This document shows, piece by piece, positions 1 to 9,197 of a stretch of DNA of 64,000 nt (the first letter of the stretch is position 1; every line of letters begins with the position of its first letter). A program made the position numbers and the translations under genes. Origin of the DNA: Corynebacterium pseudogenitalium (GTDB taxonomy: Bacteria; Actinomycetota; Actinomycetes; Mycobacteriales; Mycobacteriaceae); assembly GCF_024453815.1 (NCBI RefSeq), contig NZ_CP072934.1:248001-312000 (forward strand), in the 5' to 3' direction. The notes beneath the pieces are model-generated. The model saw only the letters and a list, made by a program, of their open reading frames with translations, was not told the origin of the DNA and made no database searches.

Positions 1-1168
1 GTCACCGGGTGTACCTGTGCGGGGTCCTTGCCCATCCCGATGAACACCGCCATTGCGATCTCGTCGCGGCCCACCGAATCCCCATCCGAGGTGATGTTGT
101 ACACCCCGTACGCAGCCTCGTTGGCGAGCAGGTGGCGGATGCCCTTCGCCAGGTCCTCCGCCGACGTCGGCCGCCCGCGCTGGTCCTTCACCACCCGCGG
201 CTTTGCGCCGGCCTCCGCGAGGGAGCGCATCGTCGCCATAAAGTTCGCCCCGTCCCCGAACACCCACGACGTGCGCACCACGTAGTGCTTGCGCGCCACC
301 TGCGCCGCCGTCTCCCCGGCAGCCTTCGACGCCCCGTAGCGGCTCAGCGGGCTCGGCAGCTCGTCTTCCGTGTGCACCTCGTGCGTGCCGTCGAAGATGT
401 AGTCGCTGGACACGTGCACCAACACCAAGTCGTGCTCATTGGCCACCCGCGCCAGCTGCGCCGGGGCCTCCGCGTTCACACGCCACGCGCCCGCCGGGTC
501 ATCCTCTGCGCCATTGACGTCGTTGTACGCCGCGCAGTTGATCACCGCCCAATACTTCGACCAGTCCACGCCCTCCAGGTTCGTGATGTCCAGCTGGTCC
601 CGCCTGCAGAACTCCGCCTCATCCGGCCCGTACAGTTCCTGCAGCGCCCGGCCCAGCTGCCCGTTCGCGCCCGTCACAAGGATTTTGCGCTGGGGGACTG
701 GGGTGGCGTCGACAAGCATGGGGTGAGTGAGGTCGGCCTCCGAAAGCTCCGTGGGCTCCAGCGGCCACTCGACCTCTTTGTAGGAGCAGTAGGCGTAGCG
801 CGCGCCGGGCTGGTAGCGCTCGTTGACCAGGTAAATGTACGTCGTGTCGTCCTCGAGCGCCTGGAAGCCGTTGGCCACCCCGCGCGGCACGAACACCGCC
901 GTCTCCGGGCCGATCTCGCAGCTGAACGTCTCCCCGAACGTCGCTGAGCCCTCGCGCATGTCCACCCACGCCCCAAACACGCGGCCCGACGCCACCGACA
1001 CCCACTTATCCCACGGCTCCGCGTGCATGCCGCGAGTCGCCCCGCGCCGCGCGTTGAAGCTCACATTCTGTTGCACCGGCACCAGCTTCTGTCCAGCCCA
1101 GTTTTCCTTGAACCAGCCGCGGTTATCGCGGTGCACCGCAAGCTCGTGGACTTCCAACCCAGCAATCA

Positions 1169-1169
<1 letters not shown>
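1..1169 (-). CDS. dTDP-4-dehydrorhamnose 3,5-epimerase / dTDP-4-dehydrorhamnose reductase fusion (RmlC-RmlD), 3' end outside window
   Basis: The reading frame starts at the ATG at 1169 and runs open through the left edge, so 389 codons are visible and the C-terminus is missing. Residues 1 to about 158 look like the RmlC cupin epimerase (RGMHAEPWDK with its histidine, then a Tyr-rich segment). From about residue 160 a Rossmann reductase begins with ILVTGANGQLG and later shows the YGASK pair typical of RmlD. Together these carry out the last two steps of dTDP-L-rhamnose synthesis, which supplies the rhamnose linker joining arabinogalactan to peptidoglycan. The start overlaps the rmlB stop as TAATG, so the two are translationally coupled. 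An RmlC-RmlD fusion is the usual corynebacterial arrangement. Confidence 0.92.
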
Positions 1170-2161
<992 letters not shown>

Positions 2162-3343
2162 CTACCTTAGCCGGAGCGCCACCAAATGTACCGCCGCCCC
2201 CGCCAGCGGGCCCGCGAACAAGGCCGTGACCACGACGGAGTGGACGTCGACACCCACGAGCCGCGGCATCACCCCCAGCACCGCGAACGCCACTGCCGTC
2301 GCCGTCAACCACCCCGCGACGTACCAGCCGTGCCGCTCTAGCGACAGCACCGCCACCCCCGTAATAATCAGCGCGCCCATAAACGCCGACGCGAACGTAA
2401 GCACCCCAAGCGTGAGCCCATCGACGTAAAACTCCGGGTCAAACGCCAGTTTTAGAATCCAGGGGCCCACCGCCCACGCCGCGGCGAAGCCCACAACGCC
2501 CAAGCCGAGCACGGCAGCAACCGGCTGCACCAACGCCGCAAACAACGCTTCTCGACGCTCCACAAACCTCACCACCAGCGCCGACTGGAACCGCTGCAAC
2601 GGCACCAACACCGGCGCCCGCGTCAAAATCACCGCGTTCATAATCGCTGCCACCGACGCCTCAGGGAATGCCGCGTTCACCGCCGTCGGGAAGCCCGTAA
2701 TCAACGCCGCCGACGCCCCCGACGCCACCATCGCCGTCAACACCCGGCGCACAAACACCCCACGATGCACATCCAGCGGCACCCGCAAATGCTCCCGACG
2801 CAACACCACCAGCCAACTCAACGCGCCGACCACCGTAATCACCAAAAACGCAGGCAGGCCCCACCCCAGCGCCCACGCCAGAAGCGCCAACACCAGCCGC
2901 ACACCCGAATCCAGCGCCACCAGCGCCGCGTAGCGCTCCCACAACTGCGCCCCCGACAGCACCCCGCCCAGCACCGCCTGGAACACGTACATCACCAGGC
3001 CAACCTGCAGCAGGGCAGTGGCCGTCAGCGTACTTCCGGGAACAACGGTGCCAATGAACAGTGCGCCCGCGACCGTTGCCGCGACGACCACCACCAGCGC
3101 CGTCCACGCCCCCAACCGCCACGGATTCGCCGAACCCCGCCGGCCATCCTCGCGCGCCGCCGCGACGGCACGCGTGGTCTCGTGGGTGAGGCCGTCGATA
3201 AGCCCGGTGGACGCGAAGAACAACCCCCAGTACGCAGCGAAGTAGCGGTAGGCCGTGTCGGCGTCGAGTGCCTTCGACGCCACCCACAACACCACAAAGC
3301 CACTGACCGCCGCGAACAGCGTGGCAAAAGAAAGGTGCTTCAC
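2162..3343 (-). CDS. polytopic membrane protein, flippase-like (MATE/Wzx type)
   Basis: This 393-residue protein is almost entirely hydrophobic, with about ten to twelve predicted membrane segments and short basic loops. Composition and spacing resemble polysaccharide-export flippases of the Wzx/MviN type, but I see no diagnostic motif. It lies six bases upstream of rmlB on the same strand, so it is probably co-transcribed with the rhamnose genes and may move a lipid-linked sugar. Function is inferred from topology and neighbours only. Confidence 0.6.
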   Translation of the reverse strand: MKHLSFATLFAAVSGFVVLWVASKALDADTAYRYFAAYWGLFFASTGLIDGLTHETTRAVAAAREDGRRGSANPWRLGAWTALVVVVAATVAGALFIGTVVPGSTLTATALLQVGLVMYVFQAVLGGVLSGAQLWERYAALVALDSGVRLVLALLAWALGWGLPAFLVITVVGALSWLVVLRREHLRVPLDVHRGVFVRRVLTAMVASGASAALITGFPTAVNAAFPEASVAAIMNAVILTRAPVLVPLQRFQSALVVRFVERREALFAALVQPVAAVLGLGVVGFAAAWAVGPWILKLAFDPEFYVDGLTLGVLTFASAFMGALIITGVAVLSLERHGWYVAGWLTATAVAFAVLGVMPRLVGVDVHSVVVTALFAGPLAGAAVHLVALRLR

Positions 3344-3359
3344 CTGGCGTTACATCGCC

Positions 3360-4499
3360 TTACATTCCGAACGACGGCGCGATCGTGGTAAACCACGCCT
3401 TGTGCAGATCCTCGCGCCAGTACGGCCACGAGTGCGTCCCCGCATTCCGGAACTCATACTGCGCCGGAATATTCAGGCCCTCCAGCTTCGCGCGCAAATC
3501 ATGCGAACACTTATTAATCGCAGCCTCAATCACGCCGCCCTCAACCTGCAGAATCGCCGAACCGACACTCGCCGCAGGCTGCGGAAGCCCCTGGCCAACC
3601 AAGTAACTCACCTGATCCTGGCGGCCCGCCAGGCCCGTGCCCGTCGAAATATACAAGCTGGTCCCGCGCAGCTTCTCCGCATTCACAAGCGCATCGTTAT
3701 AGCGGTTATTCGGGCTACCCATCGGGCCCCACATCATCTCCGGCGTCACCGTGCGGTAATCCAACGTTCCCGACGCCCGGTTCACCGTAATCCGGCCAAA
3801 CTGGTACGCCTCAGGCGTCGACGTCGCCGCACACCCCGAGAAGGACGCCGCAGACTTATAGAACCCGGGGTAGTGTGTCGGCAACACCAGAGACGTGGTC
3901 CCCGACATCGAGAATCCCACAATCGAACGGCGATTCTTGTCCGCCCCCAACAGCCCCTCAATCGGCCCCGGCAACTCCTTGACCAGGAACGTCTCCCACT
4001 TCTGTGGGCCGCTAATGTAGCGCGAGCGCACATTGTCACTCACCCAGTCCGTGTAGTACGAAAACGCGCCCTCCTGCGGAATCACAACATTGACGCCCTT
4101 GCCTGCGAAGAACTCGCGAGCATCACTCATGCTCAACCAGTCCTGGTGCTGCTCCGCACCACCAGCGCCGTTGAGCAGGTAGATCGTCGGCGCGTTCTGT
4201 ACGCGCTGCCCCGCAGTATTCGTCGCAGGCAACACCGCCACCGGGATATCCCGGCGCATCGACGGCGAATACACCAAGAAGCTCAACACCTGCTTATGGT
4301 CAACCTTCTCGACCCACTTCTGTGGCTTCCCATCCGTCTTCGCCAACGGTGGATTCGCAATTGCGTTCCAGGGCTTCACCGTACCCACGGGCTGGGCCGA
4401 TGCTGCTGGCGTAACTGCTGGGATCGCCTGGAGTGCCGACAAAGGAATGGCTACAGCCATCGCTGTAGCCACAACCGAACGAGTGATGCGCTTCAACAT
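3360..4499 (-). CDS. mycoloyltransferase (Ag85/Cmt family, secreted)
   Basis: The 379-residue product begins with a basic, hydrophobic signal peptide ending near TPAASA. The mature part is an alpha/beta hydrolase of the antigen-85/corynomycoloyltransferase family: LNGAGG oxyanion-region motif, nucleophile in GFSMSG near residue 197, and a C-terminal histidine in GTHSWPYW. The family transfers mycolic acids onto arabinogalactan, trehalose monomycolate or proteins outside the cytoplasmic membrane. I chose the ATG at 4499 over the ATG at 4508 because TAGGAT lies seven bases before it, fitting a leaderless transcript. A second family member lies 0.6 kb away. Confidence 0.9.
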   Translation of the reverse strand: MLKRITRSVVATAMAVAIPLSALQAIPAVTPAASAQPVGTVKPWNAIANPPLAKTDGKPQKWVEKVDHKQVLSFLVYSPSMRRDIPVAVLPATNTAGQRVQNAPTIYLLNGAGGAEQHQDWLSMSDAREFFAGKGVNVVIPQEGAFSYYTDWVSDNVRSRYISGPQKWETFLVKELPGPIEGLLGADKNRRSIVGFSMSGTTSLVLPTHYPGFYKSAASFSGCAATSTPEAYQFGRITVNRASGTLDYRTVTPEMMWGPMGSPNNRYNDALVNAEKLRGTSLYISTGTGLAGRQDQVSYLVGQGLPQPAASVGSAILQVEGGVIEAAINKCSHDLRAKLEGLNIPAQYEFRNAGTHSWPYWREDLHKAWFTTIAPSFGM

Positions 4500-4506
4500 G
4501 GAAGCC

Positions 4507-4512
4507 ATCCTA
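4507..4512 (-). promoter_or_regulatory. -10 box for leaderless mycoloyltransferase transcript
   Basis: On the minus strand TAGGAT is followed by seven bases and then the ATG at 4499. No convincing Shine-Dalgarno sequence fits that start. This is one of many such arrangements in the window. Confidence 0.5.
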
Positions 4513-4625
4513 CTTTACAGATGTGGCAATTGGGGCTTCTGGTGTCACTTTGTTCGGCGTTTCGTGCAAGAATGTGGGAAGTATTTCGTTCTTACAGAAT
4601 TTCTCTTTGAAAGAAGGTAGTTGCA

Positions 4626-4736
4626 ATGAACCCGATCGAGTCCATGCAGGTCGCCATCAACAACGTCCTCGGTGAGCTGATCCACTTCGGCTCCTCGACG
4701 TCTTCCACCATCGCATACGGCATGGGCCTGTTCTAG
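4626..4736 (+). CDS. 36-residue small protein, candidate mycomembrane/porin-like peptide
   Basis: A complete short frame begins with ATG at 4626 and ends with TAG at 4734-4736. AAGAAGG is placed as a good ribosome-binding site and a strong hairpin terminator follows, so it looks like a free-standing, well expressed gene. The peptide starts MNPIESMQVAINN, is amphipathic, has no signal peptide, and carries a Ser/Thr run (FGSSTSST) before a short hydrophobic tail ending GMGLF. Corynebacterial PorA, PorH and ProtX are similarly small, lack signal peptides and are O-mycoloylated on serine. The gene is divergent from a mycoloyltransferase. Membership in that group is an inference; I recognise no specific homologue. 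Confidence 0.7.
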   Translation: MNPIESMQVAINNVLGELIHFGSSTSSTIAYGMGLF

Positions 4737-4753
4737 AGGCTCGGCCCGCTTGA

Positions 4754-4796
4754 ACCCGTCGCGCCACCTTTTGTTGGGTGGTGCGGCGGGTTTTGT
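4754..4796 (+). terminator. Rho-independent terminator of the 36-codon gene
   Basis: ACCCGTCGCGCCACC (4754-4768) pairs with GGTGGTGCGGCGGGT (4777-4791) with only G-U wobbles, followed by a T run. Confidence 0.85.
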
Positions 4797-4814
4797 GGTT
4801 CGTGCAGGGCGCTG

Positions 4815-5052
4815 CGCACCAAATTCCTTAATTTTTGGGGGGCAGGTTTGTGTTTCCCCAGGTCGCCGAGTGGGCGTGAGGGAATTTGGTGTCTTGTGGA
4901 AACGCTGGAGTGCCAAAGGGCGCAACCTTATTTAGGCTAGACATTCAAACCTGCAGGTGAGAAAAGCGCTAGATGTTAAGGGTTGCGTCCTTTGGCACTG
5001 GTCGACCAGGGGGGCGCGCCAAATTCCTAGTGTGGGAGGGAATTTGGTGTCT
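4815..5052. repeat. composite intergenic palindrome, copy 1 (A-B-A)
   Basis: This fills most of the 326-base gap between the convergent 36-codon gene and a mycoloyltransferase. Module A is CACCAAATTCC (4817-4827) facing GGAATTTGGTG (4881-4891). Module B is AGTGCCAAAGGGCGCAACC (4909-4927) facing its complement at 4981-4999 with one mismatch, around a 53-base core. A second, shorter A module has arms at 5017-5027 and 5039-5049. Related copies lie at about 23315, 48899 and 57551. I see no coding potential. Confidence 0.85.
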
Positions 5053-5062
5053 GGGGCGGGAG

Positions 5063-6340
5063 TTAGAGCCCAAGCGCCGGCTTGATGGTCTGCTTCCAGG
5101 ACAGCTCCAGGTCTTCCTTCCAGATGCGCCATGAGTGGGTGCCGGTGGCGCGCAGGTTGGCGTTGTATGGGATGTCGTTGGCTTTCAGCTTGACCAGCAG
5201 GTCGTGGGTGCAGGCGTTCATGGCGGCTTCGATCACGCCGCCCTCGACGATGAGGGTTTGGGCGTTTGCGGAGGCCTGGACGAAGTCCATGTCGCGGGTC
5301 TTGCGGAGGAAGCCGACGGTGTCACTTTCGGCGAAAAGGCCCGTTGCGCTGGAGATGTACAGCTTGGTGCCCTTGAGCTTCTCGGCGTTGACGAGGGCGT
5401 CGTTGTGTCGGTTGTACTCGCTGCCGGCGCGGCCCCACATCTCCTCGGGCTTGGCGCCGCCGCGGTTGACGGTGAGGTTGACCCAGCCGTTCGGGATGCC
5501 CGTCGAGGTAGCGGCGCAGCCGGAGAAGGAGCCGACGGCGGCGTAGCGGCCAGGGTTGTGCTCAGCGAGGAGGAGGGCTGAGGTGGCGGACATGGAGAAC
5601 CCGACGACGGCGCGTTTGTCGTTGTTGGTGCCGAGGTAGGGCTCGATGGCGTCAGGGAGCTCGGAGCCCAGGAACGTGGACCACAGCTGTTTGCCTTGCA
5701 GGTAGCGGGAGTTCGGCTCGTAGAGCCAGTCGATGTAGTAGGAGAACGCACCCGCCATCGGGATGACGACGTTGACCGGCTCGTCTTCGAAGACCTTCTT
5801 CACCACGGTGCCCGCTTGCGCGATCCAGTCAGTATCCTGCTCGGAGCCACCGGCGCCGTTGAGGAGGTAGATGGTCGGTGCGTTCGGTACGCCAGCGCGG
5901 ATCACACCGACGGGGATGTCGCGCTCCATAGCGGGGGAGTAGACGCTGAGCTTCTCGGAGCCTTTGATGCCGTCGATGTTGGTGAACCAGTACTGATCGC
6001 CGCCGCTGGGTTTTTGCGGTGCGGTTTCCAGCTTCTTTACGCGCGCGATGGCATCGTTTGTGGTTTCGGCACCCTCTGCTGTGGGGATGTCGGCGTCATC
6101 AAGCGTGGGTTCGGTGCTGTCTTCCTCTACGACTTCGACGACCGTCGTTTCCTCAACCTTGGTTGTGGTCGTGGTGGTCTTCGAGGAAGAGGTCGTCGTC
6201 GCCTCACTTATCGACGTCTCCTCTACGCTCTGGGCGGCAGAAATAGTCGTTGCCTGTTCGGATGGTGCAACGGCATACCAGCCTCCTGCAGCGATCGCGA
6301 CGGCAGCGGCTCCGGCGATAGCTGGACGCGCAATATTCAC
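5063..6340 (-). CDS. mycoloyltransferase with Thr/Glu-rich N-terminal linker
   Basis: The GTG at 6340 is preferred because GAGGAG sits six bases upstream; a longer frame to 6385 lacks such a site. The 425-residue product has an N-terminal hydrophobic export segment ([18 protein letters not shown]) and a low-complexity linker of about 90 residues rich in Thr, Ser and Glu. The antigen-85 fold follows: LNGAGG, nucleophile in GFSMSA near residue 247, and GTHSW near residue 404. The catalytic part is closely related to the mycoloyltransferase at 3360-4499. The linker could span cell-wall layers or keep the enzyme tethered. It is divergent from lpd. Confidence 0.9.
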   Translation of the reverse strand: MNIARPAIAGAAAVAIAAGGWYAVAPSEQATTISAAQSVEETSISEATTTSSSKTTTTTTKVEETTVVEVVEEDSTEPTLDDADIPTAEGAETTNDAIARVKKLETAPQKPSGGDQYWFTNIDGIKGSEKLSVYSPAMERDIPVGVIRAGVPNAPTIYLLNGAGGSEQDTDWIAQAGTVVKKVFEDEPVNVVIPMAGAFSYYIDWLYEPNSRYLQGKQLWSTFLGSELPDAIEPYLGTNNDKRAVVGFSMSATSALLLAEHNPGRYAAVGSFSGCAATSTGIPNGWVNLTVNRGGAKPEEMWGRAGSEYNRHNDALVNAEKLKGTKLYISSATGLFAESDTVGFLRKTRDMDFVQASANAQTLIVEGGVIEAAMNACTHDLLVKLKANDIPYNANLRATGTHSWRIWKEDLELSWKQTIKPALGL

Positions 6341-6434
6341 GGGGTGCTCCTCAACTTTTTGTAGGTGGTGAAGGGTGTCCTTCAAGCATTCTATTAAAGT
6401 GTCCGATATTGAAGCGAAAACGTTACAAGCAACG

Positions 6435-6440
6435 TATTCT
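6435..6440 (+). promoter_or_regulatory. -10 box for leaderless lpd transcript
   Basis: TATTCT is followed by seven bases and the GTG start at 6448. This supports the GTG over an in-frame start 13 codons upstream. Confidence 0.6.
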
Positions 6441-6447
6441 ATGGGGC

Positions 6448-7860
6448 GTGACTAAAGAGCATTATGACGTTGTTGTCCTCGGCGCTGGCCCTGGTGGCTA
6501 TGTCGCCGCCATCCGAGCAGCGCAGCTGGGCCTGAAGGCTGCGGTCATTGAGAAGCAGTACTGGGGAGGTGTGTGCCTCAACGTTGGGTGTATCCCGTCG
6601 AAGTCGTTGATTAAGAACGCGGAGATCGCCCACATCTTCAACCATGAGGCGAAGACGTTCGGCATCAAGGGTGATGTCGAGTTTGATTACGAAGACGCCC
6701 ACAAGCGCTCCCGCAAGGTCTCCGAGAAGATCGTCGGCGGCGTGCATTACTTGATGAAGAAGAACAAGATCCAGGAGATCCACGGTCTTGGCTCCTTCAC
6801 CGATTCCAACACGATCGAGATCACCGAAGGCGACGACAAGGGGAAGACCGTCACCTTCGACAACTGCATCATCGCGACGGGCTCCGTCGTGCGTACCCTG
6901 CCAGGCATCGAGCTGAGCAAAAACGTTGTGTCCTTCGAGGAGCAGATCCTCAACGAGGACGCACCGAAGTCCATGGTCATCGTGGGTGCGGGCGCTATCG
7001 GCATGGAGTTTGCGTACGTGCTGTCCAACTACGGCGTGGATGTCACCGTTATCGAATACATGGACCGCGTTCTGCCGAACGAGGACAAGGACGTGTCCAA
7101 GGAGATCGCGAAGGCGTACAAGAAGCTCGGCGTCAAGCTCATGACCGGCCACGCAACAACTGCCGTTCGCGACAACGGCGACTCGGTCGAGGTGGACGTC
7201 AAGAAGAATGGCACCGACAAGACTGAAACGCTCACCGTTGAGCGCGTCATGATCTCTGTCGGCTTTGCCCCGCGCGTCGAGGGCTACGGCCTGGACAAGG
7301 CTGGTGTCGAGCTCACCGAGCGTGGCGCCATCGCTATCGATGACCGCATGCGCACCAACGTAGACGGCATTTACGCCATCGGCGACGTCACCGCGAAGCT
7401 GCAGCTCGCGCACGTTGCGGAGGCGCAGGGCATCATCGCCGCCGAGACCATCGCGGGTGCTGAAACCCTCGAAATCGAGGACTACATGATGACGCCGCGC
7501 GCCACCTTCTGCAACCCTCAGGTCGCCTCCATGGGTTACACCGAGGAGCAGGCGAAGGAGAAGTGGCCAGACCGCGAAATCAAGGTTGCGACCTTCCCGT
7601 TCTCCGCGAACGGCAAGGCGGTCGGCCTGGCTGAGACCGCGGGCTTCGGCAAGATCGTCGCCGACGCCGAATACGGCGAGATCCTCGGCGCTCACCTGGT
7701 TGGCGCCAACGTTGCCGAGCTGCTGCCAGAGGTCGTCCTCGCCCAGCGCTTTGACCTCACCGCCGGCGAAATCGCCCGCTCTATCCACATTCACCCAACC
7801 CTGTCTGAGGTGCTGAAGGAAGCGGCCCACGGCATCGAAGGCCACATGATCAACCTGTAG
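6448..7860 (+). CDS. lpd: dihydrolipoyl dehydrogenase (E3)
   Basis: The 470-residue flavoprotein has the FAD motif GAGPGG at residues 12-17, the redox-active disulfide CLNVGC (Cys43 and Cys48), a central NAD-binding GAGAIGMEF motif and the C-terminal HIHPTLSE with the catalytic histidine. It reoxidises dihydrolipoamide of pyruvate and 2-oxoglutarate dehydrogenase complexes. The GTG start matches where the family begins ([10 protein letters not shown]) and has a -10 box seven bases upstream. A terminator follows directly, so it appears monocistronic. Confidence 0.97.
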   Translation: MTKEHYDVVVLGAGPGGYVAAIRAAQLGLKAAVIEKQYWGGVCLNVGCIPSKSLIKNAEIAHIFNHEAKTFGIKGDVEFDYEDAHKRSRKVSEKIVGGVHYLMKKNKIQEIHGLGSFTDSNTIEITEGDDKGKTVTFDNCIIATGSVVRTLPGIELSKNVVSFEEQILNEDAPKSMVIVGAGAIGMEFAYVLSNYGVDVTVIEYMDRVLPNEDKDVSKEIAKAYKKLGVKLMTGHATTAVRDNGDSVEVDVKKNGTDKTETLTVERVMISVGFAPRVEGYGLDKAGVELTERGAIAIDDRMRTNVDGIYAIGDVTAKLQLAHVAEAQGIIAAETIAGAETLEIEDYMMTPRATFCNPQVASMGYTEEQAKEKWPDREIKVATFPFSANGKAVGLAETAGFGKIVADAEYGEILGAHLVGANVAELLPEVVLAQRFDLTAGEIARSIHIHPTLSEVLKEAAHGIEGHMINL

Positions 7861-7877
7861 CCTTTTTCTTCTCGACG

Positions 7878-7909
7878 CCCGGTCCCGCCTGTTGGTGGGA
7901 CCGGGTTTT
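7878..7909 (+). terminator. Rho-independent terminator of lpd
   Basis: CCCGGTCCCGCC (7878-7889) pairs with GGTGGGACCGGG (7894-7905), followed by TTTT. Confidence 0.85.
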
Positions 7910-7980
7910 GCGCTGTGTGGGTGGGGTTCTCGCTCAGTTGCCCTGCCTTCGCGCCTTCATACATTGCTCCGGTTGAGGCG

Positions 7981-8058
7981 TTAGAGGAGTGCGATGCTGG
8001 TCGCCTCTTTTGGCTGACCCTATCCGATTTTTGCCGACCTGCATCGCACGCTCCTAAG
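7981..8058. repeat. intergenic inverted repeat between lpd and sdhC
   Basis: GTGCGATGCTGGTCG (7989-8003) faces its complement at 8035-8049 with a single mismatch, around a 31-base spacer; GGAG/CTCC and TTAG/CTAAG extend the stem outward. The lpd-sdhC gap is 541 bases and holds the lpd terminator, this palindrome, a GlxR-like site and the sdh leader, with no credible gene. Confidence 0.7.
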
Positions 8059-8199
8059 CCCACGCTTCGAACGTTTTGGGGCGCGCTGACGGGGTAGTAA
8101 AAGGACCGCTCACCCTCCCATTTCCCGATGTTTGAAGCAGACTCTTGACTACCGACCTTTGGGGGTAGTTCGAAGATTTTATAGACGTTACGCGCAGGT

Positions 8200-8215
8200 C
8201 GTGAGTAACATCACA
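8200..8215 (+). promoter_or_regulatory. GlxR (CRP-type) operator upstream of sdhCAB
   Basis: CGTGAGTAACATCACA differs from the corynebacterial GlxR consensus TGTGANNTANNTCACA at two specified positions. It lies about 190 bases before sdhC. cAMP-GlxR control of sdhCAB is established in C. glutamicum. Confidence 0.65.
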
Positions 8216-8401
8216 AATTAGGTTTACCTTGGTTTGTTCTCATACTGAATATGTGCAGGGTGTCGCCATGCTTAAAATTTCGAAAATTTGCCAAGCGCGT
8301 CCAGGCGGTGAATTTTGGGTGAAAATCAGGCGAAAGAAACATGCTCTGACTAGGCAATAGTGAAGAATGGTGCCTAAAGTGGTTACGACACTGGAGGTGC
8401 C

Positions 8402-9175
8402 ATGACTGTACAAAAAACAGACCGTGAAGCAATTCGTCACGGAAAAATTACTGAGAAGCCGCTACGAGAGCGGCCAGGGTTCCCAACATGGGCAGTAAAG
8501 CTCGAGATGGCCATCACTGGCCTCATCTTCTCGCTCTTCCTTCTTGTTCACATGGTGGGCAACCTGAAGATTTTCATGCCGCTCAAGGCTGATGGCGGCG
8601 CACACATTGATGATTACGGCGAGTGGTTCCGTACGTTCGGCGAGCCGCTGTTCCCGCGTGGGGGATTCCTATGGATTCTCCGCATCGTGCTGCTGACGTG
8701 CTTGATCCTGCACGTGTATGGTGCGTTCACTCTGAAGAAGCGTTCCGCCGAGTCGCGCGGTACGTTCAAGCGCACGAACCTGATGGGGGGCTGGCAGTCC
8801 ACCGCGACGCGTTGGATGCTGGTGACCGGCGTCATCCTGCTGTTGTTCATCATCTTCCACATCCTGGATCTGACCGCGGGCACGGTTGTTGCTTCTGAGC
8901 AGTTCGTTCATGGCAATGTCCGTGACAACCTGATTGCAACCTTCGCTCCTGAGCGTTGGTACGTGACCCTGTTCTACCTGGTTGCCATGCTGGCGCTGCT
9001 GCTGCACCTGACGCACGGTGTGTACTTGGCAGTTTCTGACCTTGGATGGCTCGGCGAGCGTGGGCGCGGCGTAATGGTCGTGTTGGGGTACGTACTGCCG
9101 TTCATCGTTGTTCTTGGAAACGTCATCATGCCACTGGCCATCATGGCTGGTCTTATCCCGGGGTACACCCGCTAA
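8402..9175 (+). CDS. sdhC: succinate dehydrogenase cytochrome b subunit
   Basis: The 257-residue protein has five hydrophobic segments and conserved histidines in membrane positions (LVHMVGNLK, LHVYGAF, IIFHILDL, LHLTHGVYL), as in single-subunit diheme anchors of menaquinone-linked succinate dehydrogenases. GGAGG sits five bases before the ATG. It starts the sdhCAB operon, with 22 bases to sdhA. Absence of an sdhD gene is typical for this type. Confidence 0.95.
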   Translation: MTVQKTDREAIRHGKITEKPLRERPGFPTWAVKLEMAITGLIFSLFLLVHMVGNLKIFMPLKADGGAHIDDYGEWFRTFGEPLFPRGGFLWILRIVLLTCLILHVYGAFTLKKRSAESRGTFKRTNLMGGWQSTATRWMLVTGVILLLFIIFHILDLTAGTVVASEQFVHGNVRDNLIATFAPERWYVTLFYLVAMLALLLHLTHGVYLAVSDLGWLGERGRGVMVVLGYVLPFIVVLGNVIMPLAIMAGLIPGYTR

Positions 9176-9197
9176 CGGCTGATTAGGAGAAACTTTA

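Noticed and set aside
4815..5052. CRISPR array
   Set aside because: The repeats are inverted modules, not regularly spaced direct repeats, and no cas genes are present.
4545..5132. Short frames in the gap before the second mycoloyltransferase
   Set aside because: They lie within the palindromic repeat and terminator, with no ribosome-binding site or conserved composition.
8218..8232. Possible DtxR box upstream of sdhC (TTAGGTTTACCTTGG)
   Set aside because: Only the left half fits the 19-base consensus; about 11 of 19 positions match, so I do not call it.
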